Positions 53,792 through 63,213 of a DNA stretch of 64,000 nucleotides are shown here, one piece after another. Position 1 is the stretch's first letter. The number at the start of each line of letters is the position of its first letter. Made by a program: the position numbers and the translations under genes. The stretch is from Bdellovibrionales bacterium (lineage in GTDB: Bacteria; Bdellovibrionota; Bdellovibrionia; Bdellovibrionales; UBA1609): the NCBI GenBank assembly GCA_016714165.1, contig JADJNU010000002.1, positions 992,001 to 1,056,000 of the forward strand, written 5' to 3'. The notes under the pieces are model-generated. The model had not been told where the DNA came from. It saw nothing but the letters and a program-made list of their open reading frames with translations, and searched no databases.

Positions 53792-55098
53792 GTGGAAAAC
53801 TACATCCCTGCAGAACTCATTAAGAAGAAGCGGCGCGAATTAAATCACAGCCGTGAAGAACTGGCTTACATCGTAAATGAATTTACCGCTCAACGCCTCC
53901 CTGACTACCAAATGTCGGCCTGGCTGATGGCTGTTTGTTTTCAGGGGATGAGCGAGAAGGAGACATCCGACTTTACAGCTCTTATGCGTGACTCAGGACA
54001 GGTTCTGAATTTCAAAAACACTCATCCACTCGTCATTGATAAACACAGCACGGGTGGAGTCGGTGACAAGACTTCTTTGATCGTCGGCCCCATCGCCGCA
54101 GCTGCGGGTGTACCAGTAGCCATGGTGGCCGGAAGAGGGCTCGGTCACACTGGCGGCACGCTCGACAAGCTGGAAAGCATCCCAGGCCTTTCGGTCCAAA
54201 TGTCGTTAGGTGATTTTCAGCGCAATGTTGTTGAGAACGGGATTGCGATTATTGGGCAAACTGATGAACTGTGCCCAGCTGACAAATTTATCTATGCCTT
54301 GCGTGACGTCACAGGAACGGTGGACTCCTTGCCTCTCATTTGCAGCAGCATTATGTCAAAAAACTCGCGGAAGGTCTAGGCGGCCTTGTTCTCGACGTGA
54401 AGTTTGGCAGCGGCGCTTTTATGAAGACCTTTGAGCAGGCCCTTGTTCTGGCTAAATCCTTACAGAGTATTGGAAAAAACAATGGACTGCCAGTCACCGC
54501 TCTTCTCACCAACATGGATCAGCCTTTGGGTCAGTTCGTCGGCAATGCAATAGAGGTCGGGGAATGCCTCCAAATCCTCAAGGGCGAATCATCACCTTCC
54601 TTTGCTGATACTCGCGAGCTTTCAATAGACCTCGCGTCTCACATGATTTGTTTGGGTAAGAAAACCTCTTCGGTCGCGGAGGGACGAGCACTTGCAACAA
54701 AACTCTTACAAACAGGTCAGGCTTACGAGGTTTTCTCCGCGCTCTGCAAACGCCAGGGCGCCAGTGGCCTAGATAATTTGCCACGAGCAAAGAAAATTCT
54801 TGATTTGCATAGCGAAGCTGAAGGCTACATTGTCGGCTTCGACACAGAAATGATTGGAGTCGCGTCAATCATTTTGGGAGCGGGCCGAATATCAGCAAAA
54901 GACCAAATCGATCCCGCCTGTGGCATTGAATGCCTTGTCAAAATTGGTTCTCGGGTGAGCAAGGGTGACCTTCAATTTAGAATACACGGAAACGACTCTC
55001 ATAGGATAAATGAAGCCATGAATAGAATTCGGACAGCGATTCGATATTCTTCAGCTCCTCCAGCCCCAACTCCACTTGTAGCAAAAATTTTATTTTAA
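53792..55098 (+). pseudogene. deoA: Thymidine phosphorylase, interrupted by a frameshift at an A-run
   Basis: GTG start at 53792. Codons 1-190 encode the N-terminal part with KHSTGGVGDKTSLIVG (about 84-99) and AGRGLGHTGGTLDKLESIPG. At SIMSK the frame reads TCA AAA AAC and then enters NSRKV and stops at 54379. The frame one base back continues LAEGLGGLVLDVKFGSGAFMK to TAA 55098, the correct family sequence. The six-A run at 54358-54363 is one base short of the seven needed, so a one-base loss or ribosomal slip is implied. A AAA AAC is a known slippery heptamer. Otherwise the protein has normal length, about 435 residues. Pathway role: cleaves thymidine with phosphate. Confidence 0.87.
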
Positions 55099-55109
55099 GG
55101 AGTTCATTG

Positions 55110-55934
55110 ATGACATCAGGAGAACTAGACAGAATAAAAGAAGCGGCCTCCTTTATTCGCTCTAAAACGGACTTTTTGCCAAAAATTGGGATCACACTTG
55201 GGTCTGGTCTCTCTTCTTTTGCTGAGCAAGTAAACGAAAAGGTCGAATTTTCGTTCAGTGAAATTCCCCACTTTCTCCCCCCGACCGTAGATGGTCACCC
55301 GGGCAAGCTTGTTCTTGGTAGGATCGGCATGAGTACTGTCGCCGTATTTCAAGGTCGTATTCACTTTTACGAAGGTCATTCTCCATCTGAAGTCGTCTTC
55401 CCAACTCGAGTCTTGAAAGCAATTGGAGTGGAGACCCTGATACTGACCAATGCCGCCGGTGGTCTCAATCCAAAAATGAGTCCAGGGGATTTTATGGTGA
55501 TAACTGACCACATCAATCTCATGGGATATAATCCTTTACTTGGTCCCAATCTCAATTCTCTAGGCCCGCGATTTCCTGACATGACAAATGTCTATCATCC
55601 CGACTTGAGAAAACGTCTTTGCAAACTTTTGAAAGAAGAAAATATTCCTTATCACGAGGGAGTGTATATCGGGCTCAGTGGTCCCAGCTACGAAACTCCC
55701 GCCGAGATTCGCTTTTTGTCTGGTATTGGCGGCAGTGCAGTCGGCATGAGTACCGTGCCCGAAGCCATTGCCGCCAGGCACATGGGCATGAAAATCTTGG
55801 GAATCAGCTGCATCACCAATTTGGGATCAGGAATTTCATCTACTCCTCTCTCCCACAAAGAAGTCACTGAAACGGGCAAAAGAGTCGAAAAGATTTTTGG
55901 CCGATTTCTTAAAAAATTCGTGGAGAATTTTTAA
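55110..55934 (+). CDS. punA: Purine nucleoside phosphorylase, PNP family
   Basis: About 274 residues from ATG 55110 with AAGGAG eight bases ahead. Trimeric-type PNP: GITLGSGLSSFAEQV, VDGHPGKLVLGRI, QGRIHFYEGHSPSEVVFPTRVL, LTNAAGGLNP, GLSGPSYETPAEIRF and the AVGMSTVPEAIAARH motif. It splits purine (deoxy)nucleosides with phosphate. It sits behind deoA and four bases of overlap do not occur; the next gene starts at the last base of its stop. Confidence 0.93.
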   Translation: MTSGELDRIKEAASFIRSKTDFLPKIGITLGSGLSSFAEQVNEKVEFSFSEIPHFLPPTVDGHPGKLVLGRIGMSTVAVFQGRIHFYEGHSPSEVVFPTRVLKAIGVETLILTNAAGGLNPKMSPGDFMVITDHINLMGYNPLLGPNLNSLGPRFPDMTNVYHPDLRKRLCKLLKEENIPYHEGVYIGLSGPSYETPAEIRFLSGIGGSAVGMSTVPEAIAARHMGMKILGISCITNLGSGISSTPLSHKEVTETGKRVEKIFGRFLKKFVENF

Positions 55935-57259
55935 TGCAGAAAGAGAACTCTCAGCTTATTCAAGGTGGACTCCTCGTTACGATGAACAAAAAGAGAGAGG
56001 TCTTAGCGGGAGACCTCAGAATAAACAAAGGCCGAATCAAAGAGATAGCTCCCCATCTCTCTCCCCTGCCTGGCGAAGTCATCACCGCCGCACGAGGTAA
56101 TTTTGTCATTCCGGGACTCATTCAAACTCACACTCATGCCTGTCAAGCGCTGTTCCGAGGTCTTGCTGACGACCTCTCCTTGCTCGACTGGTTGAAAAAG
56201 AAAATCTGGCCCCTTGAATCTGCCCATAACCATTCCTCCATGACTGCCTCAGCACAAATTGCAATGCTTGAAATGCAGCGACTCGGGACTTCATCAATTC
56301 TCGATATGGGTTCGAGCCGTCACACCTCCGCAATTTTTGAAGTCGCTGATCAAATAAAAATGCGATACTGGGGCGGAAACTGTTGGGCCGACCTAAAATC
56401 TAGTTCTGGTCCGATTTACTTAGATACAAAGAGTTGCAAACAGGAATCTCTTCACTTAATTGAAGACTGGCACCATCGTTCTCCTTTACTAGAATACGTG
56501 ATTAGCCCACGCTTTGGTCTTTCGTGTTCAGAAAGAATCCTCGATTGGGCCGCTGAAATGCAACGGCAAGGAAATTTTCTCATCCATACGCATGCCTGTG
56601 AAAATCGTAAAGAAGTTGAACTCATCAAGGAGCGCACTGGCTACTCAAATGTGGAATATCTCTTCAAGCTTGGACTTCTCAATGATCGATCCATTCTCGT
56701 ACATGGGGTCCACCTAACAAGCGGAGAGGTCCGCAGAATGGTGAAGACAAAAACAAAACTCGTTCATTGCCCTAGCTCTAACCTCAAATTGGCTAGTGGG
56801 ATCGCTCCTATCGAAGATTACCGCTCGAAAGGACTTGTTGTTGGGCTCGGGTCGGATGGAGCTCCATGCAACAACCTCATGGATCCCTTTATGGAGATGC
56901 GTCTTGCGGCTCTCCTACAAAAACCTCATTTTGGGCCTACGGCATTGCCCGCCCAAGCAGTTCTGGAAATGGCAACTCTTGCGGGAGCACAAATTCTCGG
57001 TCGGGAAAATGAGCTTGGATCACTTGAGATCGGAAAACTCGCTGATGTTGTTATTGTCGATCGGAATCATCCGAGCACCTGCACTGTTGATAATCCCTAC
57101 TCGGCACTGGTTTATTCCTGTTCGGGAAGAGACGTTCAGCATCTCTGGATAAATGGAAACCAGATGGTTAAAGATTTTCAATCCACAATTCTCGATCAAG
57201 AAGAAGTGACTAAGAAAGCCAAACTAGAACTCAAAGCGCTTCTTCGACGAATTGACTGA
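55934..57259 (+). CDS. Amidohydrolase family deaminase (MtaD/guanine-deaminase-like)
   Basis: 441 residues. Metal-dependent hydrolase of the ATZ/TRZ group: IPGLIQTHTHACQALFRG (His-x-His metal site, about residue 65), LIHTHACENRKEVE, LVHGVHLT, VHCPSSNLKLASG and GLGSDGAPCNN (metal Asp). Relatives deaminate 5-methylthioadenosine, S-adenosylhomocysteine or guanine. Its position after a purine nucleoside phosphorylase fits action on a purine base or nucleoside, so the exact substrate is inferred. It starts within the stop of punA. Confidence 0.87.
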   Translation: MQKENSQLIQGGLLVTMNKKREVLAGDLRINKGRIKEIAPHLSPLPGEVITAARGNFVIPGLIQTHTHACQALFRGLADDLSLLDWLKKKIWPLESAHNHSSMTASAQIAMLEMQRLGTSSILDMGSSRHTSAIFEVADQIKMRYWGGNCWADLKSSSGPIYLDTKSCKQESLHLIEDWHHRSPLLEYVISPRFGLSCSERILDWAAEMQRQGNFLIHTHACENRKEVELIKERTGYSNVEYLFKLGLLNDRSILVHGVHLTSGEVRRMVKTKTKLVHCPSSNLKLASGIAPIEDYRSKGLVVGLGSDGAPCNNLMDPFMEMRLAALLQKPHFGPTALPAQAVLEMATLAGAQILGRENELGSLEIGKLADVVIVDRNHPSTCTVDNPYSALVYSCSGRDVQHLWINGNQMVKDFQSTILDQEEVTKKAKLELKALLRRID

Positions 57260-57413
57260 TCCCTCCTTCAATTTCGCTCAACCTAAGTCCAATTTGGTAG
57301 AAAATCTCAATTCTGGCGGATTCCCAGTCTCCCAGACTAACGAAATCAACGGGATCGATCCATAATTCAAATGAAGCCTGGTCATAATTTCCAAGGAAGG
57401 AAAACCAAGCATC

Positions 57414-58664
57414 ATGAATGTCATCCTAGTGAATCTCACATTCGCCATGCTCTTTTTCCTTCTCATTTCCTGTGACAAGCCTCGATCCGAGGAAACTGTG
57501 TTTCCTAAACCAGCTGAGGAATGCAAACCTTCAGCAATAAAAGATCAGTACTTGGTCAGGTGGTCAAATGGTCAAATCACCAAAGAGGGGGGAGCAAGCC
57601 GAGATTCATTTATTCAAACTTTTCTCCTACCCAACATGAATAGAATTGATTTTGTAGAAAACGATCAGAGAATCCATTTGGATGACACTTTAGATAGTCT
57701 GGCGAGGCCCCTTGACGAAAATTCTGATTACCCGGACAACTGGGGAATTGAACGAATTGGTGCAGCACAATCCTGGGCAGCGGGTATTCGTGGCCAGGGA
57801 ATTACCGTCGCCGTTATAGACTCAGGAGTTGACGTTGAACATCCAAGTCTCAAAAATCAAATCTATGCTAACCCCGGAGAATCGGGCCTTGATAGTTTAG
57901 GACGTGACAAAAGCAACAATGGCCTTGATGACGACGCCAACGGCCTCGTCGATGATATCAATGGCTATGATTTCGCTTTCAATTCAGAAATACTAAGCGA
58001 TCATTCTTTTCATGGAACTCACGTTGCTGGCATTATTGCCGCTGAACACAACGATGTCTCTTATCAAAAGGGACACGTCCAGGGGGTTGCTCCGAGCGCT
58101 AAAATTCTCCCACTCGCCTTCATCGACTCTTCCGGCGGAGGCTCACTCAGTGACGCCATTCGAGCCATCGACTACGCCGTTCTGATGGGTGCAAAAATAA
58201 TCAACGCCAGTTGGGGTGGAGCACCTTGTTCAAAGATCCTCGGCGCAAAAATATCGTCCTTGAACGAGCTTAACGTCCTCTTTTTATCCGCAGCCGGAAA
58301 TCGGGGAGTCAACATCGATGAACAACCCGAATATCCAGCCTCGTATAATCTCCCATCTCAAATTACGGTGGGAGCAGTTGGCCCTCTAAATCTGATGGCC
58401 GATTTCTCGAACTATGGAGACAGAAATGTTCACCTCTTTGCCCCCGGCCTTAGAATTGTGAGCACCGTCCCCGGTGGCGGCTGGCGATCGGCCACTGGAA
58501 CTAGTATGGCCACTCCCTTTGCCTCCGGCGTTGCCGCCCTTCTCTGGAGCTCAAGACCAGAAGCCACTGCGAGCGAGATCCGCGCGGCCCTGCTGGAATC
58601 AGTTGATAGGGACTCCTCTTACAGAAATTCCTCCCAAGGACGACTCTTCCTAAAGCAGAGATAA
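57414..58664 (+). CDS. Secreted subtilisin-like serine protease, probable lipoprotein
   Basis: 416 residues. A lipobox-like LLISC at about residue 20 suggests lipid anchoring, then a short propeptide-like region, and a peptidase S8 domain with Asp in VAVIDSGVDVEHP (about 137), His in HGTHVAGIIA (about 200) and Ser in GTSMATPFASGVAA (about 363). The oxyanion Asn is in SAAGNRG (about 300). Active extracellularly or at the cell surface, likely to degrade prey or environmental proteins (inference). The region ahead shows no clear promoter. Confidence 0.87.
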   Translation: MNVILVNLTFAMLFFLLISCDKPRSEETVFPKPAEECKPSAIKDQYLVRWSNGQITKEGGASRDSFIQTFLLPNMNRIDFVENDQRIHLDDTLDSLARPLDENSDYPDNWGIERIGAAQSWAAGIRGQGITVAVIDSGVDVEHPSLKNQIYANPGESGLDSLGRDKSNNGLDDDANGLVDDINGYDFAFNSEILSDHSFHGTHVAGIIAAEHNDVSYQKGHVQGVAPSAKILPLAFIDSSGGGSLSDAIRAIDYAVLMGAKIINASWGGAPCSKILGAKISSLNELNVLFLSAAGNRGVNIDEQPEYPASYNLPSQITVGAVGPLNLMADFSNYGDRNVHLFAPGLRIVSTVPGGGWRSATGTSMATPFASGVAALLWSSRPEATASEIRAALLESVDRDSSYRNSSQGRLFLKQR

Positions 58665-58793
58665 TGGGGATGATCTGAATTTCTTATTTATACTTAAAAA
58701 GAGATTCTGGGATCGACTTGTCCCAAGTAAGCACCGGGAATGCCTTCCGTCGTCGAAAATTTTCAATGCCTATAATCCAAAAATGCCGTAAAC

Positions 58794-59606
58794 CTAATAT
58801 TCAAACCAGTCGATGTTCAAGCACCGGACCACTTCTGAAGGCGATTCGACTACAATTTTATTTGTCGCCTGTATGAAGTCGAGAATCAATTGCCTCAACC
58901 GGTCAGCGTCTGCGGCTGACAGCGACATTGGCCCCGTGTAGTACAAATGTTGTGGATCGCGAGCATCCATCTTCTGCATGCTGCGAAGACGCCAATTCTG
59001 ATGATGTTTGATGACCAGAGGATGATCGGCACCGAGATGAGTGGCTTTGGCAAGCACCTCGTAACGTCCTTCCTTCAGTTTTATGAGACCTCGATCGGTC
59101 AAGAACTGGAGACTCAAACGCACTTGATTTATCGGAATCTGTAGCTGCATGGCGATGCTTTCTGCAGACTGAAAGGATGCCGTCGCGACCAAATTGCGAA
59201 CGCCAGTATAAAGCCAGGTCGAATAATAGGTGGCCTTGTCTTCGGCACTGAGCTCTTTATCCCGCGCCACACGTTCGATCACTTTTTGAGCTTCGTTTTT
59301 CAACTCTTTCGCCTGGACTAGCAACTTATCCTGGAGTCGCTTCGAGCCAGCACGTTCCAGTTCGACTAACAGAAAAAAATAGCGTTCTTCTTTGTGACTG
59401 AAACCAAAGAAGGATGAAAGGTCTGCAGCCATTTCTAGACTGATATGCTTCTCCCCGCTAAACACTTGGCTGACCATGGTAGTGCTAACGTTCAGATGCT
59501 CAGCCATGCGCCGGAAGATTCCATAGCCTTTCTTCGGCTGGGTACCTACCCATCCGCGGACGAATTTCTTATATGATAAATAATTGTAAATAATCACTAT
59601 TTTCAT
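58794..59606 (-). CDS. TIGR02147 family regulator-like protein
   Basis: About 270 residues from ATG 59606; an upstream ATG at 59618 is possible, and TATAAT lies just at this point. N-terminal part has a helix-turn-helix pattern (FRRMAEHLNVSTTMVSQVFSGEKHISLEMAADLSSFFG, about 30-66), followed by a TIGR02147 core with a winged helix-like segment (IPINQVRLSLQFLTDRGLIKLKEGRYEVL). The family is abundant in Bdellovibrionota and Fibrobacteres; targets are unknown. It is divergent from a secreted protein gene and may control it. Confidence 0.82.
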   Translation of the reverse strand: MKIVIIYNYLSYKKFVRGWVGTQPKKGYGIFRRMAEHLNVSTTMVSQVFSGEKHISLEMAADLSSFFGFSHKEERYFFLLVELERAGSKRLQDKLLVQAKELKNEAQKVIERVARDKELSAEDKATYYSTWLYTGVRNLVATASFQSAESIAMQLQIPINQVRLSLQFLTDRGLIKLKEGRYEVLAKATHLGADHPLVIKHHQNWRLRSMQKMDARDPQHLYYTGPMSLSAADADRLRQLILDFIQATNKIVVESPSEVVRCLNIDWFEY

Positions 59607-59694
59607 ATTATAAACCATTTGGCTAATAAAATCGAAAACAATTAACTAAACACATCTATCGTCTACATGCGCAATGCATTAAATTACTGCAAGT

Positions 59695-59712
59695 GATGCG
59701 AATAAACGCATC
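59695..59712. promoter_or_regulatory. Palindrome in the divergent accessory promoter region
   Basis: GATGCG AATAAA CGCATC forms a perfect six-base inverted repeat 20 bases ahead of the start at 59733. A looser ATGC GCAAT GCAT lies at 59667-59679. Either may be an operator for the TIGR02147 protein; this is inferred. A TGCG/CGCA half-site also recurs at 61795-61809. Confidence 0.4.
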
Positions 59713-59732
59713 CGAACTAAGGAGAATACGTT

Positions 59733-60128
59733 ATGACAAAGCAAATTTTGGCCCTGGCACTTTTGATGGTCGGAAGCATCGCCCAGGCCGATAGTCTGGT
59801 GGACGATCTCAACGCCCAGTATGGCGAAGAGAACATCGCTGTGCTGGAACTTGGAGGGAGGGCTGTGGTGTGCGGTTATTCCGACGTTAACTCAGACGTC
59901 AATCAAGCACATTATGCCGACAATGTTTGCCGTTACTTTGGCTACGCTGAAGCAGTTGGACATAGATGCGGATGGGAAGCCGGTCGCGACACAAATTTCC
60001 CCCCGATAATATTAAGCGTCGATCCTGTATTTGGACGACCGATCGCCATTCCTTTTCGAGAAGAACCTGGCCGAAACTTGGGCTTCTACAGCACAGTTAT
60101 TTGCTTACTTAAACCGCTGAAGCGCTAA
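59733..60128 (+). CDS. Small secreted protein of unknown function
   Basis: 131 residues. Signal peptide (QILALALLMVGSIAQA), then about 110 residues with five cysteines or so (VVCGYSD, VCRYFGY, HRCGWE, VICLLK), suggesting disulfides in the periplasm or medium. AAGGAG lies eight bases ahead of the ATG. It lies 10-35 bases before the next lipoprotein gene. Family not recognised; it appears only here in the window. Confidence 0.72.
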   Translation: MTKQILALALLMVGSIAQADSLVDDLNAQYGEENIAVLELGGRAVVCGYSDVNSDVNQAHYADNVCRYFGYAEAVGHRCGWEAGRDTNFPPIILSVDPVFGRPIAIPFREEPGRNLGFYSTVICLLKPLKR

Positions 60129-60162
60129 ATTGGCATAAGTGATGCAGAGCTCAAGGATCGGC

Positions 60163-61548
60163 ATGAAATCAATAACCGCGGCGAAAATTTTCTTGTGGCT
60201 TGAGCTCATTTTGGCGATGGCACTTTCTACAGCAGGATGTGGACAAAATTCGGCATCTGGCCGTAAGTTTGACACTCCTGCTTCAGGCACAAAAAGTCCG
60301 GAAGCCGAAGCGCAAGCCCAAGGCACGGTCGATGGCGGCGGCGGAGCTGGCTTCAAGGGCAAACCCCTGGAGTCGTACCGCCGCAGCATCGAAGACCTGA
60401 GTCTATTCCCCGAATTCAAAGTCGTGGATGAAGTGCTGAAGTCTATCGAACGCGTGAATCCGGACCACGCCAAGATCTTTCGGCATATTGTCAGAGATAG
60501 AATGTGGCTGTTCTTGAACGAACCTGTTCCTAAGATCTCCGAATCCCGACAGGGCACACCCTACACCATTGACCAGTGGGCTGTGCAGAACAGTAAGGAA
60601 ATCTGGATTTCCGATCAGTATCGCGGTGAGGATGCGGCAAAAGCGAAGATTCTGCTACATGAAATTCTGGTGGGACTCAAGATCATGCGTTTCCTTTCCT
60701 ACAATGAATACTGTTATCAGTGGACGAGTGATCGTGCACTCTGCGATGCCGGCGGAAATAAAGTTTTAATACCTGACTACAAACTGACGGATTTGGACCA
60801 CGCCGATGTACGTAACATGGACGAGTGGCTATGGCAGCATCACGCCACAATGAGTGCGGATGATTTCGGATATCAAATGCATGTCAAACAGTTTCAAGGG
60901 CCGAATTACAGTTGGAAGCCATTGTCTTCGTTTCTGTTAGAAGATCGTGTATTAAATCCAGTGATCGACCGTCTAAACGAAAGAACCCACGAACTGTTTA
61001 CCGACTGGGGAGCAGATTTCGTGGCTAGAAAAAAATGCGTAATTCAATTCGCTCCCGATTTTCCGAATCGTCGGATGCACGTGAGCGTTGAAGTGAGGGA
61101 GCTGAAGTCGGGCAAAGTCACTGGCATCGTCAAATACGACCTGGAGTATGATCGACAGAAAGAACAGCACGCCTCACTGCGCGCGGGCGATCACGGACGC
61201 TCCCTGGGATGGTTCGCGACTGACGGCCATAAAATGAAGCGTGTGGGCGATAAAGTAACCAAGGTTTCAATCGAGTTGGTCAACGAGTCTGTCGTCGAAT
61301 TCTATGGCGGGGAATCGCAGGTCGTAGAGGTTAAAGATGGAGTGCCCTCATCAGTCGGAGACAACCGAGGACCCAAAGGTACCTTCTGCGATGAAAGTCC
61401 GATTCAACTCCCTACCCAAATGTGGATATGGCTCGAGATGCGCGACAGCGATCGCGAACTGCTTGAACGTCGCCGATACAACGGAAAAACCTTGAGGGAG
61501 CTAGAGGACACTATCAGCCAGAGTCCCGAGTACAGATTGAACCCGTAA
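60163..61548 (+). CDS. Large lipoprotein of unknown function
   Basis: About 461 residues from ATG 60163 (AAGGAT ahead); an in-frame GTG at 60139 adds eight residues. Lipobox ALSTAGC gives a lipidated Cys near residue 25, followed by a low-complexity Ser/Gly/Ala-rich linker including GTVDGGGGAG and a soluble body with no motif I recognise. The HEIL segment near residue 165 (LLHEILVGLK) lacks an HExxH zinc site. It forms a module with the regulator and small secreted protein upstream. Confidence 0.72.
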   Translation: MKSITAAKIFLWLELILAMALSTAGCGQNSASGRKFDTPASGTKSPEAEAQAQGTVDGGGGAGFKGKPLESYRRSIEDLSLFPEFKVVDEVLKSIERVNPDHAKIFRHIVRDRMWLFLNEPVPKISESRQGTPYTIDQWAVQNSKEIWISDQYRGEDAAKAKILLHEILVGLKIMRFLSYNEYCYQWTSDRALCDAGGNKVLIPDYKLTDLDHADVRNMDEWLWQHHATMSADDFGYQMHVKQFQGPNYSWKPLSSFLLEDRVLNPVIDRLNERTHELFTDWGADFVARKKCVIQFAPDFPNRRMHVSVEVRELKSGKVTGIVKYDLEYDRQKEQHASLRAGDHGRSLGWFATDGHKMKRVGDKVTKVSIELVNESVVEFYGGESQVVEVKDGVPSSVGDNRGPKGTFCDESPIQLPTQMWIWLEMRDSDRELLERRRYNGKTLRELEDTISQSPEYRLNP

Positions 61549-61912
61549 ACTATGAACCAGTGACTCCCTTGAGCGATAGGCTAACCTTCCGCCCACTTGC
61601 ATTTGCCAGGTGCTCTAGCCGCGCTGAAGAGGACTATAAAACTTCCTTTGTTTCTGTTGTTTCTGCCGTACCTCTAGATACCGACTTAAATTGTGACCCA
61701 ACTTGGAATGAAAAGAAGGACACATTGAACTTGATCCAAAACAGCCTGATGTTACAGAATCAAAACCTATGCCCCCTTAAGGCCACATAACGCATCGCAT
61801 TTAATGCGAAGCAAGGTGAAGCTCAGATTTTTGAGTGAACTTCTCAGAATGGGCATGATAGGAATCAAGCTTTGTTAATAAAACCCATTATTTATATGAG
61901 CAAATTTACACT
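61549..61912. other. Intergenic region before asnS
   Basis: About 364 bases. A 76-codon frame at 61560-61790 has no ribosome site and an unremarkable composition, so I do not call it. A 15-base palindrome at 61795-61809 (TCGCATT T AATGCGA) stands out. A weak promoter pair TTGTTA (61872) / TATATG (61893) may drive asnS. Confidence 0.45.
61795..61809. repeat. 15-base palindrome with GCAT half-sites
   Basis: TCGCATT and AATGCGA flank a single T. It shares the eight bases AACGCATC and the ATGCG half-site with the 59695-59712 palindrome at the other end of the accessory trio, so the two sites may be operators of the same regulator, or marks of the module's ends. Confidence 0.4.
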
Positions 61913-63202
61913 ATGAAGGTCTACATTTCTGATCTGAAAGATCACCTTGGTAAAGAGGTTGAGCTGAGAGGCTGGGTTTTCAATTCTCGCTCGTCTGGAA
62001 AAATAAAATTTTTGCTCCTTCGTGATGGCACAGGACTTTGCCAATGTGTTTACTTCAAAGGAGAGTGCGAAGAGGCCGCCTTTGAAAAGTTCTCGCAGCT
62101 GACTCAAGAATCCTGTGTCAGCATCAAGGGCATTGTTCGAGAAGAAAAGCGCAGTCCGGGAGGATTTGAGCTCGGGGCAAAAGATCTCACCATTATTTCT
62201 TTGGCGGCAGAATATCCCATCTCTCCAAAAGAACATGGTGTTGATTTTCTCATGGGCAATCGCCATCTTTGGCTTCGCTCTAGAAAGCAACATGCGGCTT
62301 TGCGCGTTCGCGCAGAGATCATCAGTGCTATCCGCGATTTCTTTGACGGTCGTGGATTTACCTTAACCGACGCTCCTATCTTTACCCCAAGCGCATGCGA
62401 GGGAACCTCAACTTTGTTTGAGACTCAATATTTTGACGAAAAGGCCTACTTGTCACAAAGCGGACAGCTCTACATGGAAGCAACCGCTGCTGCCTTTGGC
62501 AAAGTTTATTGTTTTGGTCCTACCTTTAGAGCTGAGAAATCCAAAACGCGTCGTCATTTGATCGAATTTTGGATGGTGGAGCCAGAGGTTGCCTTTAATG
62601 ATCTTTATGACAACATGGAACTGGCTGAACAGTTTGTGGAATATATCGTACAAAGAACATTAAAGAACAAAAGTGAAGAGTTGGCCGTACTTGAAAGAGA
62701 CACGACAGGTCTTCAGAAGATTCAGCTGCCATTTCCAAGACTTCATTATAAAGAAGCGGCCGAGATAATTTTGAAGGAAAATCCTGAGTTCGTTTTAGGC
62801 AATGACTTTGGAGGAACTGACGAGACCATTATCAGTTCGAAATTTAGCAAACCGGTCTTCGTTCACCATTACCCTTCGGCTATCAAGGCCTTTTACATGA
62901 AGGAGGATCCTGAAGAAAAGGGATCTAGCATGAGTTGCGATCTTTTGGCGACCGATGGCTACGGAGAAATTATTGGTGGAGGTCAGAGAGAAGAAAACAT
63001 TGATATTCTCTTTGCCAAAATCAAGGAGCATCAACTCAACGAGAAAAACTTTGAATGGTACTTGGATTTAAGGCGATACGGAAGTTTCCCACACTCTGGA
63101 TTTGGATTGGGAGTAGAAAGAACGGTTGCCTGGATCTGCGGCCTTAATCATGTGCGTGAGACAATTCCTTTTCCGAGGATGTATGGACGGTTTTATCCGT
63201 AG
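61913..63202 (+). CDS. asnS: Asparaginyl-tRNA synthetase
   Basis: 429 residues, the short bacterial form. N-terminal OB fold (EVELRGWVFNSRSSGKIKFLLLRDGTG), then class II catalytic motifs: FTPSACEGTSTLFE and QSGQLYMEATAAAFGKVYCFGPTFRAE (motif 2 region, about 195), a TRRHLIEFWMVEPEVAF segment that marks AsnRS, and motif 3 FGLGVERTVAWICGL near 400. Attaches Asn to tRNA-Asn. Ends 11 bases before the carboxylase gene. Confidence 0.95.
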   Translation: MKVYISDLKDHLGKEVELRGWVFNSRSSGKIKFLLLRDGTGLCQCVYFKGECEEAAFEKFSQLTQESCVSIKGIVREEKRSPGGFELGAKDLTIISLAAEYPISPKEHGVDFLMGNRHLWLRSRKQHAALRVRAEIISAIRDFFDGRGFTLTDAPIFTPSACEGTSTLFETQYFDEKAYLSQSGQLYMEATAAAFGKVYCFGPTFRAEKSKTRRHLIEFWMVEPEVAFNDLYDNMELAEQFVEYIVQRTLKNKSEELAVLERDTTGLQKIQLPFPRLHYKEAAEIILKENPEFVLGNDFGGTDETIISSKFSKPVFVHHYPSAIKAFYMKEDPEEKGSSMSCDLLATDGYGEIIGGGQREENIDILFAKIKEHQLNEKNFEWYLDLRRYGSFPHSGFGLGVERTVAWICGLNHVRETIPFPRMYGRFYP

Positions 63203-63213
63203 GGAGAATAAAT

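Noticed and set aside
61560..61790. 76-codon frame before asnS
   Set aside because: GTG start without a ribosome site, no domain and unremarkable composition.
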